Shown here piece by piece: positions 1 through 9,408 of a stretch of DNA of 64,000 nucleotides. The first letter of the stretch is position 1. The number at the start of each line of letters is the position of its first letter. Made by a program: the position numbers and the translations under genes. Origin of the DNA: Acidobacteriota bacterium (GTDB lineage Bacteria > Acidobacteriota > Terriglobia > Terriglobales > Acidobacteriaceae); contig JAJYUB010000002.1 of the NCBI GenBank assembly GCA_021792795.1, positions 62,001 to 126,000 on the forward strand, read 5' to 3'. The notes under the pieces were generated by a model that was not told the origin of the DNA, searched no databases, and was given only the letters and a program-made list of their open reading frames with translations.

Positions 1-359
1 TCAATGAAATTGCCGATGTTGGAACGCGCCTGTTCCCGGCTGCTTCTGTATGGTGAAATCGCCGCAACCAAAACGATCTTCCCATGGTAGGTTAACATTT
101 GCGCGACCTGGGCAATTCGCCGGATATTTTCTTTCCTGTCGGCTTCCGAGAATCCAAGGTCCTTGCAAAGATGTGTCCGGACAACATCGCCGTCCAGCAC
201 TTCCACTTCTATGTCACGCGCCGCCAATTCCACCTGCAGATATCGACAGATGGTGGTCTTGCCAGAGCCGCTCAGTCCGGTAAACCAGACAGTCAGGCCA
301 GGTTGATGCTTTCCATGCGAGTTCGCACGCTCGCTATCCACACGTTTTACTTTGCTCAT
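1..359 (-). CDS. cysC: Adenylyl-sulfate kinase (APS kinase), partial at window edge
   Basis: The N-terminal ~119 residues of an APS kinase, which phosphorylates adenosine 5'-phosphosulfate to PAPS in sulfate assimilation. The start is the ATG at 359-357; the gene runs off the left edge, so the C-terminus is not visible. A P-loop GLSGSGKTT lies at residues 28-36 after the strand LTVWFT. It is followed by the family's VEVLDGDVVRTHLCKDLGFS (substrate loop) and RKENIRRIAQVA segments, all colinear with CysC. About 16 extra residues precede the conserved core. It could also be the C-terminal kinase domain of a CysNC fusion in other genomes, but here it has its own start. No neighbour in view explains its regulation. 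Confidence 0.9.
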   Translation of the reverse strand, partial: MSKVKRVDSERANSHGKHQPGLTVWFTGLSGSGKTTICRYLQVELAARDIEVEVLDGDVVRTHLCKDLGFSEADRKENIRRIAQVAQMLTYHGKIVLVAAISPYRSSREQARSNIGNFI

Positions 360-888
360 AGAGTAGGTTTCCAACACTGCTCCCGATTCGTACGGCTCAT
401 CTGAAGATTGTCGTGGTACGACTGGCGGCCGTTCGATTTTCCTGTGAGAGGCAGCAGGACGATTGAGTGTTTCCACCCGCCAGCAGGCATCTTTACGGTC
501 CGTTCTCGGCGGAAACATGATTTGTTTTTGACAAGCGTCAAACCGGTCCGATGCAATTCAAATATAAATCCATTCTTGACGAAACTGAAATTGCATTTTT
601 TTAACCGTTTTCGACGACCGCGCCCTCAAGCGATCTCGGCTGCTTCGAGTGATGCAGGCAACTCCAAAACCGCAGCCTGGAAACTCCAAATTCCACGGAA
701 TCGACAATGAGACCAGTTCGCCGCAAGGCGACAATGTACACAGCGTTGGCGCGCTCCCATCCGTGGGCCCGCTTCAACACTGGCAAATTGCATTGCCAGA
801 CAATCGCACAAGAGCGATTCAAAAAGAACGGTCGACAGGCCTCGGCATGACGACGTATCGTCGCAGGGTAACAGTTGGCCCATTGGAA
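360..888. other. Gene-poor stretch upstream of the decayed gene
   Basis: No credible intact gene is seen here. Short open frames on both strands have no recognisable motif. A plus-strand frame at about 709-905 reads like coding sequence for about 45 residues and then hits several stops, so it may be another decayed fragment. The promoter of the leftward cysC gene should lie within the first ~150 bases. Confidence 0.4.
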
Positions 889-1367
889 TGAACAAAAGCC
901 GCGAAAGTAAAGACGCTGGTCACGGCGCGCATGGCCGACAATGTGGACCTGAACACAATTTCGCCGGAGTTGCTCGGCAACAACATTGCGGTGGAAACGC
1001 CGTCGGTGCGCATTCCCGATCGACATCAATTTGTATGGGGAGTTCGCGCTATGGCTCCGGGAAACGGCAAGCTATCGTTCAATCTTCCGGGAAGCGACGC
1101 AGTTGCGAATGCCGAGAAAAAAAGCGCGGACGTCGGGGCCGGGTTTCCCATTCTGTCCGATCGGCGAGTAACGTCATTGTGGGATTGACTGCACTATCCC
1201 GGAGAAAAACTGTTGCCGCGCAACGGCTACTTTCGCTGGATTGAGTTCAATATCCAGATGCGATGGCGAACATCCTCGGATTCGGCATTTCCTGGATCGT
1301 ATGGTTTATCCTCGTCAGATAGATCACGGCGTTTGCATTGCGAAAGCCCTTTGGCGTAATCATCTAA
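889..1367 (+). pseudogene. Decayed gene for a membrane-anchored hypothetical protein
   Basis: Three plus-strand segments join into one protein-like reading if two stops and one frameshift are repaired. The first segment (892-1185) ends in VTSLWD at a TGA (1186-1188) where Trp would fit. The same frame continues LHYPGEKLLPRNGYFRWIEF to about 1250, where a shift moves the reading to the frame beginning at 1263. That last part reads ILGFGISWIVWFILVR, a TAG at 1320-1322, then ITAFALRKPFGVII and a TAA at 1365-1367. The C-terminus therefore looks like one transmembrane helix plus a short basic tail after a periplasmic domain. The family is not named from memory. The reconstruction is inference from reading, not from alignment. 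Confidence 0.5.
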
Positions 1368-1624
1368 CCCAGCCGGCCATACCCGAACCGGAGACATATC
1401 CAAATGCAACTCGGCAGCCGCGCCGACAACCGAATCGCACAAGAAACTCTATATCGAAAAATCAACATGGGATGGTCGGTTCCGCGCCCAAAGATGCTGG
1501 ACCGGAGTTCGGCCGCGCAAAAACGGCTCTGCTATGCATGGGAAACGGACCCTCGTGACGTTTTGGAATAATTTCCTATATGAAATATACTCTGGTAGCC
1601 GGATGGCTCTGCCAAGGATGGTCC
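1368..1624. other. Intergenic region before the GH78 gene
   Basis: There is no supported gene. A 56-residue open frame (about 1404-1571) has no recognisable features. The ribosome-binding site of the following gene (AAGGATGG) lies just before 1625. Confidence 0.4.
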
Positions 1625-4078
1625 ATGAAGTCTACATGCCGATTTATCTTTCTTGCCCTCGCTTCTGTGTTTTTCTTTCCGCTGGCGCTCACCGCTCAAA
1701 ACAACTTTCAGCCCGGCCAGCTTGACCCTACCCGAAACATTGTTTTTCCACAGCCCGCGGACCAAGGGCACGCCGCGTTACCGGAGCAGTACGTCTGGAG
1801 CGCCAATCGTCGCTCCAAAGACCAGATCGAAAAAGATGCCCCAATCTATTTTCGCGCCACCTTCCAGGTTAAGAGCGTTCCGCAACATGCAACCTTATAT
1901 GTCGCAGGGCCAGAAGCTTCGAGCGCTTACCTGGATGGAAAGCTGGCGGACAAAGTCCAGGACAACCCTGCGTCGCCACTGAAAATGCCGGTGTTCACCA
2001 CCGATGTCAGCGGCAAACTGCATACAGGCGAAAATGTTTTGGCGCTCAAAATCACTCCGCGCAGGGACGACGATCGGTTGGTCGTAAAGATCGTGCCTGC
2101 AACCGCCGGCATCGATGCCCCAGCTTTGTTGATCAGCGGGACGTTGTGGAAGTCCAGTCTGTCTGCCGACACGGGCTGGCAAAACGCAGGGTTCGATGAC
2201 AAGTCCTGGTCGCAGGTGGATGCCATGGGCCCCATTGAAAGTTCCATCAATTTTCTTCAGGCGAATGACGATGCCGGCCTCTATCGTTGGCCCGGCTATC
2301 TTGGCGTCTCGAAGTTTATGGACCACACCACTCTGCCGGTGCGGAGCGTCGAGCAAGTATTTACCGGCCGCAGCAGCTACCAGAATCTTGACGCCCTCAC
2401 GCATCCGTCGGCTGCGGCAGGCGCAAATGAATTCACGGTCCAACTTCCCTCGACAAACGTTCCTGAACAGCAGGCACCCAGTCTTTTGTTGGATTTTGGC
2501 AAGGAAGTCAGCGGGCGCGCGATGTTCGTCTCTGGCTCCGACCATCCCATGCAAATCACCGTGCAATATGGCGAGTCGCGAGGAGAAGCTCTGAATGGCC
2601 CGTATTTAGGGGTTGATCCGCTCACCATTTTGCCGCACGCCACTGCCTACGGCCCCAAATCTGCCTTCCGCTATGCAAAGGTCCGATTTGTCGGCGGAGG
2701 CCCCACGCTACGCTTTCAATCGATCGCGCTCGACGACATCTACTATCCGGTGAAATATCAGGGCAGCTTCGAGTCGTCGGATCCGCTGCTCAATCAAATT
2801 TGGGAAGTGGGCGCCTACACCGAACATCTCTGCATGCAGGACGACATCTGGGATGCGACCAAGCGCGACCGCGCGCGTTGGGCGGGCGATCTCGACGTCA
2901 GCGGGCGCGGGATCGAAGACATCTTCGACGATCGTTTCCTGATGCAGGAGACGATCACAGACCTGCTGCCCGCCGCGCCCGTCAAGGAACACGTGAATTA
3001 CATCTCCGGCTATTCCGCGTGGTGGATCAACGTTCTTACCCAGTATTATCTGCACACCGGCTCCAAGGAATATCTGCAAACTGTGCATGAACGCCTGGTA
3101 CAGTTGCTGAACTATATGGACACCGATGTCGATGCCAAAAACCTGTTTGCCGACTCGACCCACACATGGGATTTTGTCGATTGGTCGCCGGACCTGAATG
3201 GCAATACGCCCGAAGCCAGACGCGGCACACAGTTTGAGTTTTATCTTGCCTATCGCGATGCGGCGTTTTTGCTGCGGCAACTCGGCGACACGGCGAACGC
3301 CGACCACTTCGACCAGCGCGCCGAGCGGCTCAAGGAAGCTTCGCAGAGATATTTGCTGGATCCATCCACGGATACTTTCGGGGCCCGGTGGCAAACGAAT
3401 GCTGCCGCTGTTTTCTCCGGAGTTGCAGACCAGTCCCAGTACGCGCCCATCTGGGACCACGTACTTTCCAGCGTCGCCAATACAAAATATACGGCCCTGG
3501 TCATGACGCCGTACTACAACTACTACATCATCTCCGCCATGGCTCAGACCGGCCATCGCGCTGAGGCGCTCGCCTGGATTCGCCAATACTGGGGCGGCAT
3601 GATTGCGGAAGGAGCGACCAGTTTTTGGGAAGGCTATTATCCCAGCTGGCCTAAAAATAATTTCCACGCTTCACTGCAGGCCGACGATGGCACGGGATAT
3701 TACGTGAGCCTGGCACATGGATGGTCGTCCGGACCAACTCCGTTTCTTATGGAGCAGATTCTTGGCATTCAGCCGACAGCGGGCGGATTTGCTCAAGTGA
3801 CCATTCGGCCGGACCTTGCCGGGCTCGCATGGGCCAAGGGCGCGGAGCCGACGCCGCACGGTTTGCTGAAGGTCGATCTGCACGCCAGTCCGACGATGCG
3901 GACCGTCATCGATCTTCCTGCCGATGAAGAAGCCACCGTGCTGATCCCGGTGGAACGCGCCGGACAAGGCGTGCTGGTGAATGGCACAGCCGCGACGGAT
4001 GTGAAGCCAGCGGAAGGCGGCACGCGCGCATCTGTTGTCTTGCGGTCGCCAGGACATTACACACTCGAAGCAAAATAG
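1625..4078 (+). CDS. Secreted alpha-L-rhamnosidase-like glycoside hydrolase (GH78)
   Basis: An 817-residue exported enzyme expected to remove alpha-L-rhamnose from plant or microbial polysaccharides and glycosides. The start at 1625 is preferred over an in-frame ATG at 1580 because AAGGATGG precedes it and it begins a clean signal peptide (basic start, hydrophobic core, cut near LTAQ). The N-terminal half is beta-sandwich-like, typical of the carbohydrate-binding domains of GH78. The (alpha/alpha)6 domain starts near residue 375 and carries the diagnostic acidic segment DDIWDATKRDRARWAGDLD, then FLMQETITDL and the ATSFWEGYYPSW segment, where the Glu fits the second catalytic acid. The C-terminus ends in a small beta domain, as in GH78. 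It stands alone, convergent with dnaE. Substrate is inferred. Confidence 0.85.
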   Translation: MKSTCRFIFLALASVFFFPLALTAQNNFQPGQLDPTRNIVFPQPADQGHAALPEQYVWSANRRSKDQIEKDAPIYFRATFQVKSVPQHATLYVAGPEASSAYLDGKLADKVQDNPASPLKMPVFTTDVSGKLHTGENVLALKITPRRDDDRLVVKIVPATAGIDAPALLISGTLWKSSLSADTGWQNAGFDDKSWSQVDAMGPIESSINFLQANDDAGLYRWPGYLGVSKFMDHTTLPVRSVEQVFTGRSSYQNLDALTHPSAAAGANEFTVQLPSTNVPEQQAPSLLLDFGKEVSGRAMFVSGSDHPMQITVQYGESRGEALNGPYLGVDPLTILPHATAYGPKSAFRYAKVRFVGGGPTLRFQSIALDDIYYPVKYQGSFESSDPLLNQIWEVGAYTEHLCMQDDIWDATKRDRARWAGDLDVSGRGIEDIFDDRFLMQETITDLLPAAPVKEHVNYISGYSAWWINVLTQYYLHTGSKEYLQTVHERLVQLLNYMDTDVDAKNLFADSTHTWDFVDWSPDLNGNTPEARRGTQFEFYLAYRDAAFLLRQLGDTANADHFDQRAERLKEASQRYLLDPSTDTFGARWQTNAAAVFSGVADQSQYAPIWDHVLSSVANTKYTALVMTPYYNYYIISAMAQTGHRAEALAWIRQYWGGMIAEGATSFWEGYYPSWPKNNFHASLQADDGTGYYVSLAHGWSSGPTPFLMEQILGIQPTAGGFAQVTIRPDLAGLAWAKGAEPTPHGLLKVDLHASPTMRTVIDLPADEEATVLIPVERAGQGVLVNGTAATDVKPAEGGTRASVVLRSPGHYTLEAK

Positions 4079-4100
4079 CGATCACGAGAACATCGGGTGC

Positions 4101-4126
4101 CCCGCGTCTCGCTTCTGAGACGTGGG
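4101..4126. terminator. Hairpin between convergent GH78 and dnaE genes
   Basis: A 10-bp stem (CCCGCGTCTC pairing with GAGACGTGGG, one G-T pair) encloses a 6-base loop in the short gap between two convergent genes. No T-run follows on either side, so it may be a factor-assisted or bidirectional terminator. A near-copy of its right half occurs at 24767-24788. Confidence 0.5.
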
Positions 4127-4138
4127 TTCGCGGGCCCG

Positions 4139-7100
4139 CTATTCGACGATCCGTACCGCGCCGGCCCCGACCAGTTCTTCAACGCGTTCGATGAAGTTCT
4201 TATCGGCGGCCACGCACAGGCCCGCGGGTTCCAGCACGACAAGATACTCATCCTTCTGCTCAAAGTCCAGCAGGACCTTCCCTGCTCCCGGAGTGGCCAG
4301 CATCATGGCGTGCATCTCGGTCAGCGCAGGCTCACTCACACGGTCCAACGCAATCCGAATGCGCATGCTGCTCGGCAACTTCAACTTCACGTCTTCCAAC
4401 GCTGTAATGTTGGATATGGCCAGCTTGGGGGCCGCATCTTCCTCGCCACGCAGCACGCCGCGCACCAGCACCGGCACATCGATCTTCAGATTTTCAGCCA
4501 TGCGCTTGTATGCTTCAGGAAAGCAGATCAGGTCGATCTTGCCTGTAAGGTCCTCCAGCGATCCCTGTGCATAGAGGTCGCCCTTGCGCGACTTGGCCAC
4601 GCGCACCCCGGTCAAGATCCCCGCGACTGAGATTTCATTTTCATCCTGCGCGTCGCGTCGCCCGGTGTTCGGCGCGGGCGTCATTTCCAATGCAGTCTGG
4701 GTATCGACCACGCCTTTTAGATTGCGCAATTTCTCGGCGTACTTCCCCAGCGGATGTCCGGAGACATAAAAACCAAGCACATCTTTTTCGTGTTGCAGGC
4801 GCTGCACCTCATCCCAATCGGGAATGTTCGGCAATTCATCTTGCTGCCGGGACCTGCCACCCGCGGGCGCGTCGTTGAACAACCCGAACAAGCCATGCTG
4901 TCCCGCGGCGGTATCGCGCTGCGCTTTCTGCGCGCGTTCAATGGCCTTATCGATGGCGGCCATCAACGCAGCGCGGGGCCCAAAGCAATCGAGCGCGCCG
5001 CTCTTGATCAGCGATTCCAAAACGCGCTTGTTCATCACGCGGAGATCGATGCGCTCGCAAAAACCCCAGAATGAACTGAACGTCTTGCCTTCCTGGACCA
5101 GCTCGCGACGAACTTGCAGGATGGAGGCAATCGCATTCTGCCCCACATTCTTTACACCGGCCAGGCCGAAGCGAATCGCCTCGCCATGCGGCGTGAAATC
5201 GGCATCGCTGGTGCGCACGTCGGGCGGCTCGACGGAAATACCCATCTCGCGGCACTCTTTGATGTACTTGACCACGTTGTCCGGCTTGCTGACTTCCGAG
5301 GTCAGCAGCGCGGCCATGAATTCCTTCGCATAATGCGTCTTCAAATATGCAGTGTGATACGCCAGCAGCGCATAGGCTGCGGAGTGCGACTTATTAAATC
5401 CATAGCCGGCGAAGCGCTCCATCAGCTCGAAAATGTGCTCGATCGTCTTTAGCGGAAATTTTTTATCGAGCGCGCCCTGCACAAACCGGTTCCGCTGCCG
5501 CGCCATTTCTGCCGGATCTTTCTTGCCCATGGCGCGGCGCAGCAGGTCGGCCTCGCCCAGCGAATAGCCGGCAAGCACGTTCGAAATCTGCATCACCTGT
5601 TCCTGGTAGACAATCACGCCGAGCGTTTCTTTCAGTATCGCTTCCAGTTCCGGCAGTTCGTACTCGACCTGTTTTCGTCCCCACTTGCGCTCGACAAAGT
5701 CATCGATCATCTGCATCGGCCCGGGGCGATACAGAGCATTCAACGCCGTCAGGTCGGCGACGGAATCCGGCTTATAGCGCCGTAGCACATCGCGCATCCC
5801 CGGGGACTCAAACTGAAACACGCCAGAGGTCAGGGCGCGATGAAAAACCTGCTCGTAGGTTTGCTTATCATCGAGCGGAATCGTTTCCATGTCGATCTCA
5901 ATACCAAGATTGACGCGAACCAGCCGCAGCGCCTCGTGAATTACAGTAAGGGCGGTCAGGCCAAGGAAATCCATCTTCAGCAGGCCAATTTTTTCAATGG
6001 CCTTCATGTCGTAAGCGGTAACAATTTCGCCGTTTTTGCCGCGACTTAATGGAACCAGATTCGTCAGCGGCTCAGGAGCAATCACCACGCCGGCGGCATG
6101 AATGCCCGCCCCGCGCGCCAACCCTTCCAGCCTGCGCGCAATGTCGATCAACTCGCGTACCTGCGGATCGTTCTCATATATCTGCTGTAGCGGCTCCGAT
6201 TCTTTCAGCGCCTCGTCGATCGTCATGCCGATGGTGGCCGGAATCAGTTTGGCAATTTTATCCACTTCGCCGTACGGCATGGCCAGCGCGCGACCCACAT
6301 CTTTAATGGACGCTTTCGCCGCCATGGTGTTGAATGTGATGATCTGCGCCACCTGCTCGCGCCCGTACTTGCGGGTCACGTAGTCGATCACTTCTCCGCG
6401 GCGGTTCATGCAGAAATCGATGTCGATGTCCGGCATCGACACGCGCTCGGGATTTAAAAAGCGTTCAAACAGAAGCTCGCTCTGCAGCGGATCGACGTCC
6501 GTGATGCCCATGGCGTAGGAGATCAGCGAACCGGTGGCTGAGCCGCGGCCTGGACCGACAGGAATGTCCTGTTCTTTCGCATAGCGGATGAAGTCCCAAA
6601 CGATCAGAAAATATCCGGAGAACTTCATCTGCTGGATGCAGGCGATTTCTCGTTCGAGACGCTGCTCATACTCGTCCGTGGTGTGGCGCAGGTGTCCACT
6701 ATCACGTAAGAATCGAATCGATGTATCCAGGCGGCGGCGAAATCCTTCTCGGCAAATCTTCGCGAAATAACTGTCGATGGTGAATTCCGGGGGCACATCG
6801 AACTGCGGAAACGAATTGGAGATTTTGTCGATCTTGACATTGCAGCGCTCGCCAAACTGCATGGTGCGGGCCACTACTTCCGGCGTTTGCGAGAAGACGC
6901 TCAACATTTCCTCGGCAGACTTGACGTAGAACTGGTCGCCGTCGAAACGGAAACGCTTCTCTTCGTGGATGGTGCTGCCGGTTTGCACGCACAGCAGAAC
7001 ATCGTGGGCATGATGGTCGTCGTGGCCGATGTAGTGGCTATCGTTGGTGGCGATCAGCGGGATGTCGAGTTCTTTTTCCAGGCGAAACAGATCGGCGTGG

Positions 7101-7654
7101 ATCTTTTTCTCCAGCTCCAGGCCCTGGTCCTGAATTTCCAAAAAGAAATTGCCGCGGCCAAAAATGTCTTCATACTGCTTGGCCGTCGAACGCGCACCGT
7201 CATAGTTGTTCTTCGTCAATTGCTCGCAAAGTTCTCCGGCGAGACAGCCGGAAAATCCGATCAGCCCTTTCGCGTGCTCCGCCAAAAATTTCTTGCCGAT
7301 GCGCGGCTTGCGATAGAAACCATGCAACGACGCTTCCGACGTGATGCGGACCAGGTTGCGATATCCCTCGTCGTTTTCCGCGATCACCAGCAAATGGTGG
7401 TATTGGTCGCCCTGCGGATCGGCGCGATGATCTTCCTTCTGGCAGATGTAAAGTTCGCAGCCTAAAATAGGATTGATATTGTATTTTTGTGCCGCATCGA
7501 AGAAATGGACCGCGCCATAAATGTTGCCGTGGTCTGTCATGGCAACGGCCTTCTGGCCCATGCCCTCGACATGCTTCAGCAGCTTGTCCACGTCGCAGGC
7601 GCCATCCAGCAGCGAGTAGTCCGTATGAAGATGGAGATGAGTGAATTCTGCCAT
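4139..7654 (-). CDS. dnaE: DNA polymerase III subunit alpha
   Basis: The 1171-residue replicative polymerase catalytic subunit. The start at 7654 is chosen because GGAGGT sits at the right distance upstream and the protein then begins MAEFTHLHLHTDYSLLDG, the usual PHP-domain start; an upstream in-frame ATG would add 22 unlikely residues. The palm motif PDIDIDF near residue 405 and KMDFLGL near residue 563 supply the three catalytic aspartates. GRGSATGSLISY, the helix-hairpin-helix segment GAGIHAAGV and GYGFNKSHSAAYALLAYHTA follow in order. An OB-fold domain starts near residue 1010. Length and order match DnaE1. No DnaQ-like exonuclease insertion is present, so this is not PolC. It is divergent from the MFS gene. 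Confidence 0.97.
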   Translation of the reverse strand: MAEFTHLHLHTDYSLLDGACDVDKLLKHVEGMGQKAVAMTDHGNIYGAVHFFDAAQKYNINPILGCELYICQKEDHRADPQGDQYHHLLVIAENDEGYRNLVRITSEASLHGFYRKPRIGKKFLAEHAKGLIGFSGCLAGELCEQLTKNNYDGARSTAKQYEDIFGRGNFFLEIQDQGLELEKKIHADLFRLEKELDIPLIATNDSHYIGHDDHHAHDVLLCVQTGSTIHEEKRFRFDGDQFYVKSAEEMLSVFSQTPEVVARTMQFGERCNVKIDKISNSFPQFDVPPEFTIDSYFAKICREGFRRRLDTSIRFLRDSGHLRHTTDEYEQRLEREIACIQQMKFSGYFLIVWDFIRYAKEQDIPVGPGRGSATGSLISYAMGITDVDPLQSELLFERFLNPERVSMPDIDIDFCMNRRGEVIDYVTRKYGREQVAQIITFNTMAAKASIKDVGRALAMPYGEVDKIAKLIPATIGMTIDEALKESEPLQQIYENDPQVRELIDIARRLEGLARGAGIHAAGVVIAPEPLTNLVPLSRGKNGEIVTAYDMKAIEKIGLLKMDFLGLTALTVIHEALRLVRVNLGIEIDMETIPLDDKQTYEQVFHRALTSGVFQFESPGMRDVLRRYKPDSVADLTALNALYRPGPMQMIDDFVERKWGRKQVEYELPELEAILKETLGVIVYQEQVMQISNVLAGYSLGEADLLRRAMGKKDPAEMARQRNRFVQGALDKKFPLKTIEHIFELMERFAGYGFNKSHSAAYALLAYHTAYLKTHYAKEFMAALLTSEVSKPDNVVKYIKECREMGISVEPPDVRTSDADFTPHGEAIRFGLAGVKNVGQNAIASILQVRRELVQEGKTFSSFWGFCERIDLRVMNKRVLESLIKSGALDCFGPRAALMAAIDKAIERAQKAQRDTAAGQHGLFGLFNDAPAGGRSRQQDELPNIPDWDEVQRLQHEKDVLGFYVSGHPLGKYAEKLRNLKGVVDTQTALEMTPAPNTGRRDAQDENEISVAGILTGVRVAKSRKGDLYAQGSLEDLTGKIDLICFPEAYKRMAENLKIDVPVLVRGVLRGEEDAAPKLAISNITALEDVKLKLPSSMRIRIALDRVSEPALTEMHAMMLATPGAGKVLLDFEQKDEYLVVLEPAGLCVAADKNFIERVEELVGAGAVRIVE

Positions 7655-7897
7655 GCCGATACCTCCAATTCTAGTCGGCGCGACGGCCTGAATGTAGCGC
7701 TCGTTCAGTGGACAACGCACTTGGATGAGGAAATCGCGGACGAAACCTGGTCCCGGACTCGCTCATCGTATTGTCTTGGCTGGATCGTACTCCGCTTGCC
7801 CAGAGGCGCATCGAATCCTGTAGAGACGCCGAACCATCTTTATCGAATGGATCGAATGGCGGCCTGAACCCCGCAATCGACCGGGGGCCTGCCGACG

Positions 7898-9229
7898 ATG
7901 CAAAGACCAACCGCAAAGGACACGAACGCAACCAACGGGGCCGTGCTTCCGCGGGGCGGCATTTCGCTCGCCTGGCGCGCCTTGCGGCATCGCAATTTTC
8001 GATTGTTCTTCGGCGGCCAAAGCATCTCCCTGATCGGGACATGGATGACGCGGATTGCGACCGCGTGGCTGGTGTACAGGCTCACCGGCTCCGCATGGCT
8101 GCTGGGAATCGTCGGCTTCGCCGGGCAAATTCCAACGTTTCTGCTGGCGCCGTTCGCTGGCGTCTGGGTGGACCGTCTCAATCGCCGTCATGTGCTGGTC
8201 GTGACCCAGGCCCTCGCCATGCTGCAATCTCTGGCGCTGGCCGCGCTCACGTTGGGCCATCGCATCACCATCGCGGAGATTCTCTGGCTCAGCATCATTC
8301 AAGGGATGATTAACGCCTTCGACATGCCCGGCCGGCAGGCCTTTATGGTGCAGATGATTGAAGGCCGCGAGGACCTTGGCAACGCGATCGCCATCAACTC
8401 TTCCATGGTGAATATGGCGCGGCTGGTGGGCCCGTCGCTGGCCGGTCTGGTGATTGCGGGCTTTGGCGAAGGGTATTGCTTTCTGATCGACGGCATCAGT
8501 TACATTGCAGTGATCGTATCGTTGCTGACGATGCGACTGCCGAAGTTTGTGTCCGCGTTGCAGGTCGTGCCCATGCTGGAGCAACTGAAGGAGGGCTGGG
8601 CGTATGTCTCTCAGTTCACTCCGGTGCGGACCATTCTTCTATTGTTTGCGGTCGTCAGCCTGATGGGAATGCCCTTTACCGTGTTGATGCCGATTTTCGC
8701 AGCCAAGGTCCTGCACGGCGGCCCGCATACGCTCGGGTTTCTAATGGGCGCCGTCGGAACCGGCGCGCTAGGTGCCGCAATGTCTCTGGCCTTCCGGAAA
8801 TCCGTGCTTGGACTTGGGCGCGTTATTGCCGTCTCCGCCGCCGTGTTTGGCGCGGCACTCGTGGCATTCGGAATGTCGCGGCTGTTGTGGCTCTCGTTGC
8901 TCCTGATGGTCGTCACCGGCTTCGGCATGATGCTGGGAATGGCGGCCAGCAACACCATCATTCAGACCATCGTTCCAGAGGACAAGCGCGGCCGCGTGAT
9001 GAGCTACTACACCATGGCGTTCGTCGGCATGGCGCCCTTTGGCAGTTTGCTGGCCGGCGGCCTGGCCCACCTGGTGGGCGCTCCCGCGACGCTGATGGTG
9101 ACCGGGGCGTTCTGCATTCTCGGGGCGGGATGGTTTACCGCTCAATTGCCGAACATCCGCCTGCATATTCGCCCGATCTATCGGGATATGGGCATTCTTC
9201 CGACGGAAGCGGCGATTAGAGCGGATTGA
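7898..9229 (+). CDS. MFS transporter (DHA3/EntS-like exporter)
   Basis: A 443-residue integral membrane protein with 12 predicted helices. It opens RNFRLFFGGQSISLIGTWM and has the loop FAGVWVDRLNRRHVLV between helices 2 and 3, which is the MFS signature region of the EntS/macrolide-efflux (MFS_3) group. A central cytoplasmic loop near residue 225 and a second repeat of the DKRGRVMSYYTMAF type support a complete transporter. The ~20 residues before the first helix are variable and an internal start is possible. It is expected to export small molecules by proton antiport; the substrate cannot be read from sequence. It is transcribed alone, divergent from dnaE. Confidence 0.85.
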   Translation: MQRPTAKDTNATNGAVLPRGGISLAWRALRHRNFRLFFGGQSISLIGTWMTRIATAWLVYRLTGSAWLLGIVGFAGQIPTFLLAPFAGVWVDRLNRRHVLVVTQALAMLQSLALAALTLGHRITIAEILWLSIIQGMINAFDMPGRQAFMVQMIEGREDLGNAIAINSSMVNMARLVGPSLAGLVIAGFGEGYCFLIDGISYIAVIVSLLTMRLPKFVSALQVVPMLEQLKEGWAYVSQFTPVRTILLLFAVVSLMGMPFTVLMPIFAAKVLHGGPHTLGFLMGAVGTGALGAAMSLAFRKSVLGLGRVIAVSAAVFGAALVAFGMSRLLWLSLLLMVVTGFGMMLGMAASNTIIQTIVPEDKRGRVMSYYTMAFVGMAPFGSLLAGGLAHLVGAPATLMVTGAFCILGAGWFTAQLPNIRLHIRPIYRDMGILPTEAAIRAD

Positions 9230-9262
9230 CGGTCAGTGGAGCCAGATTGCAAATGGAGTCCT

Positions 9263-9295
9263 TCTGAATGGCGGTCGCCGCAGCGACCTCAGAAT
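9263..9295 (+). repeat. Small REP-like palindrome after MFS gene
   Basis: TTCTGA (9263) pairs with TCAGAA (9290), and inside it GGTCGC pairs with GCGACC. The flanks (GAGTC before, GACTC after) resemble the ends of the larger element at 54516-54641. It could also act as the transcription terminator of the MFS gene. Confidence 0.45.
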
Positions 9296-9341
9296 GACTC
9301 ATCCCCGAAATGATTGCACCAACTGCAAATCCGCATTAAAA

Positions 9342-9386
9342 GAAAGGCTTCACAAGCCGGATGAGTCCGGCGCTGCGAAGCCTTTC
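9342..9386 (-). terminator. Nested hairpin terminator of the CCA-transferase gene
   Basis: GAAAGGCTTC (9342) pairs perfectly with GAAGCCTTTC (9377), and the loop contains a second hairpin GCCGGA/TCCGGC. On the minus strand it lies 23 bases after the stop codon and is followed by TTTT, which fits a rho-independent terminator. Confidence 0.7.
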
Positions 9387-9408
9387 GCGGGCCGCCGACA
9401 GGGTCCCG

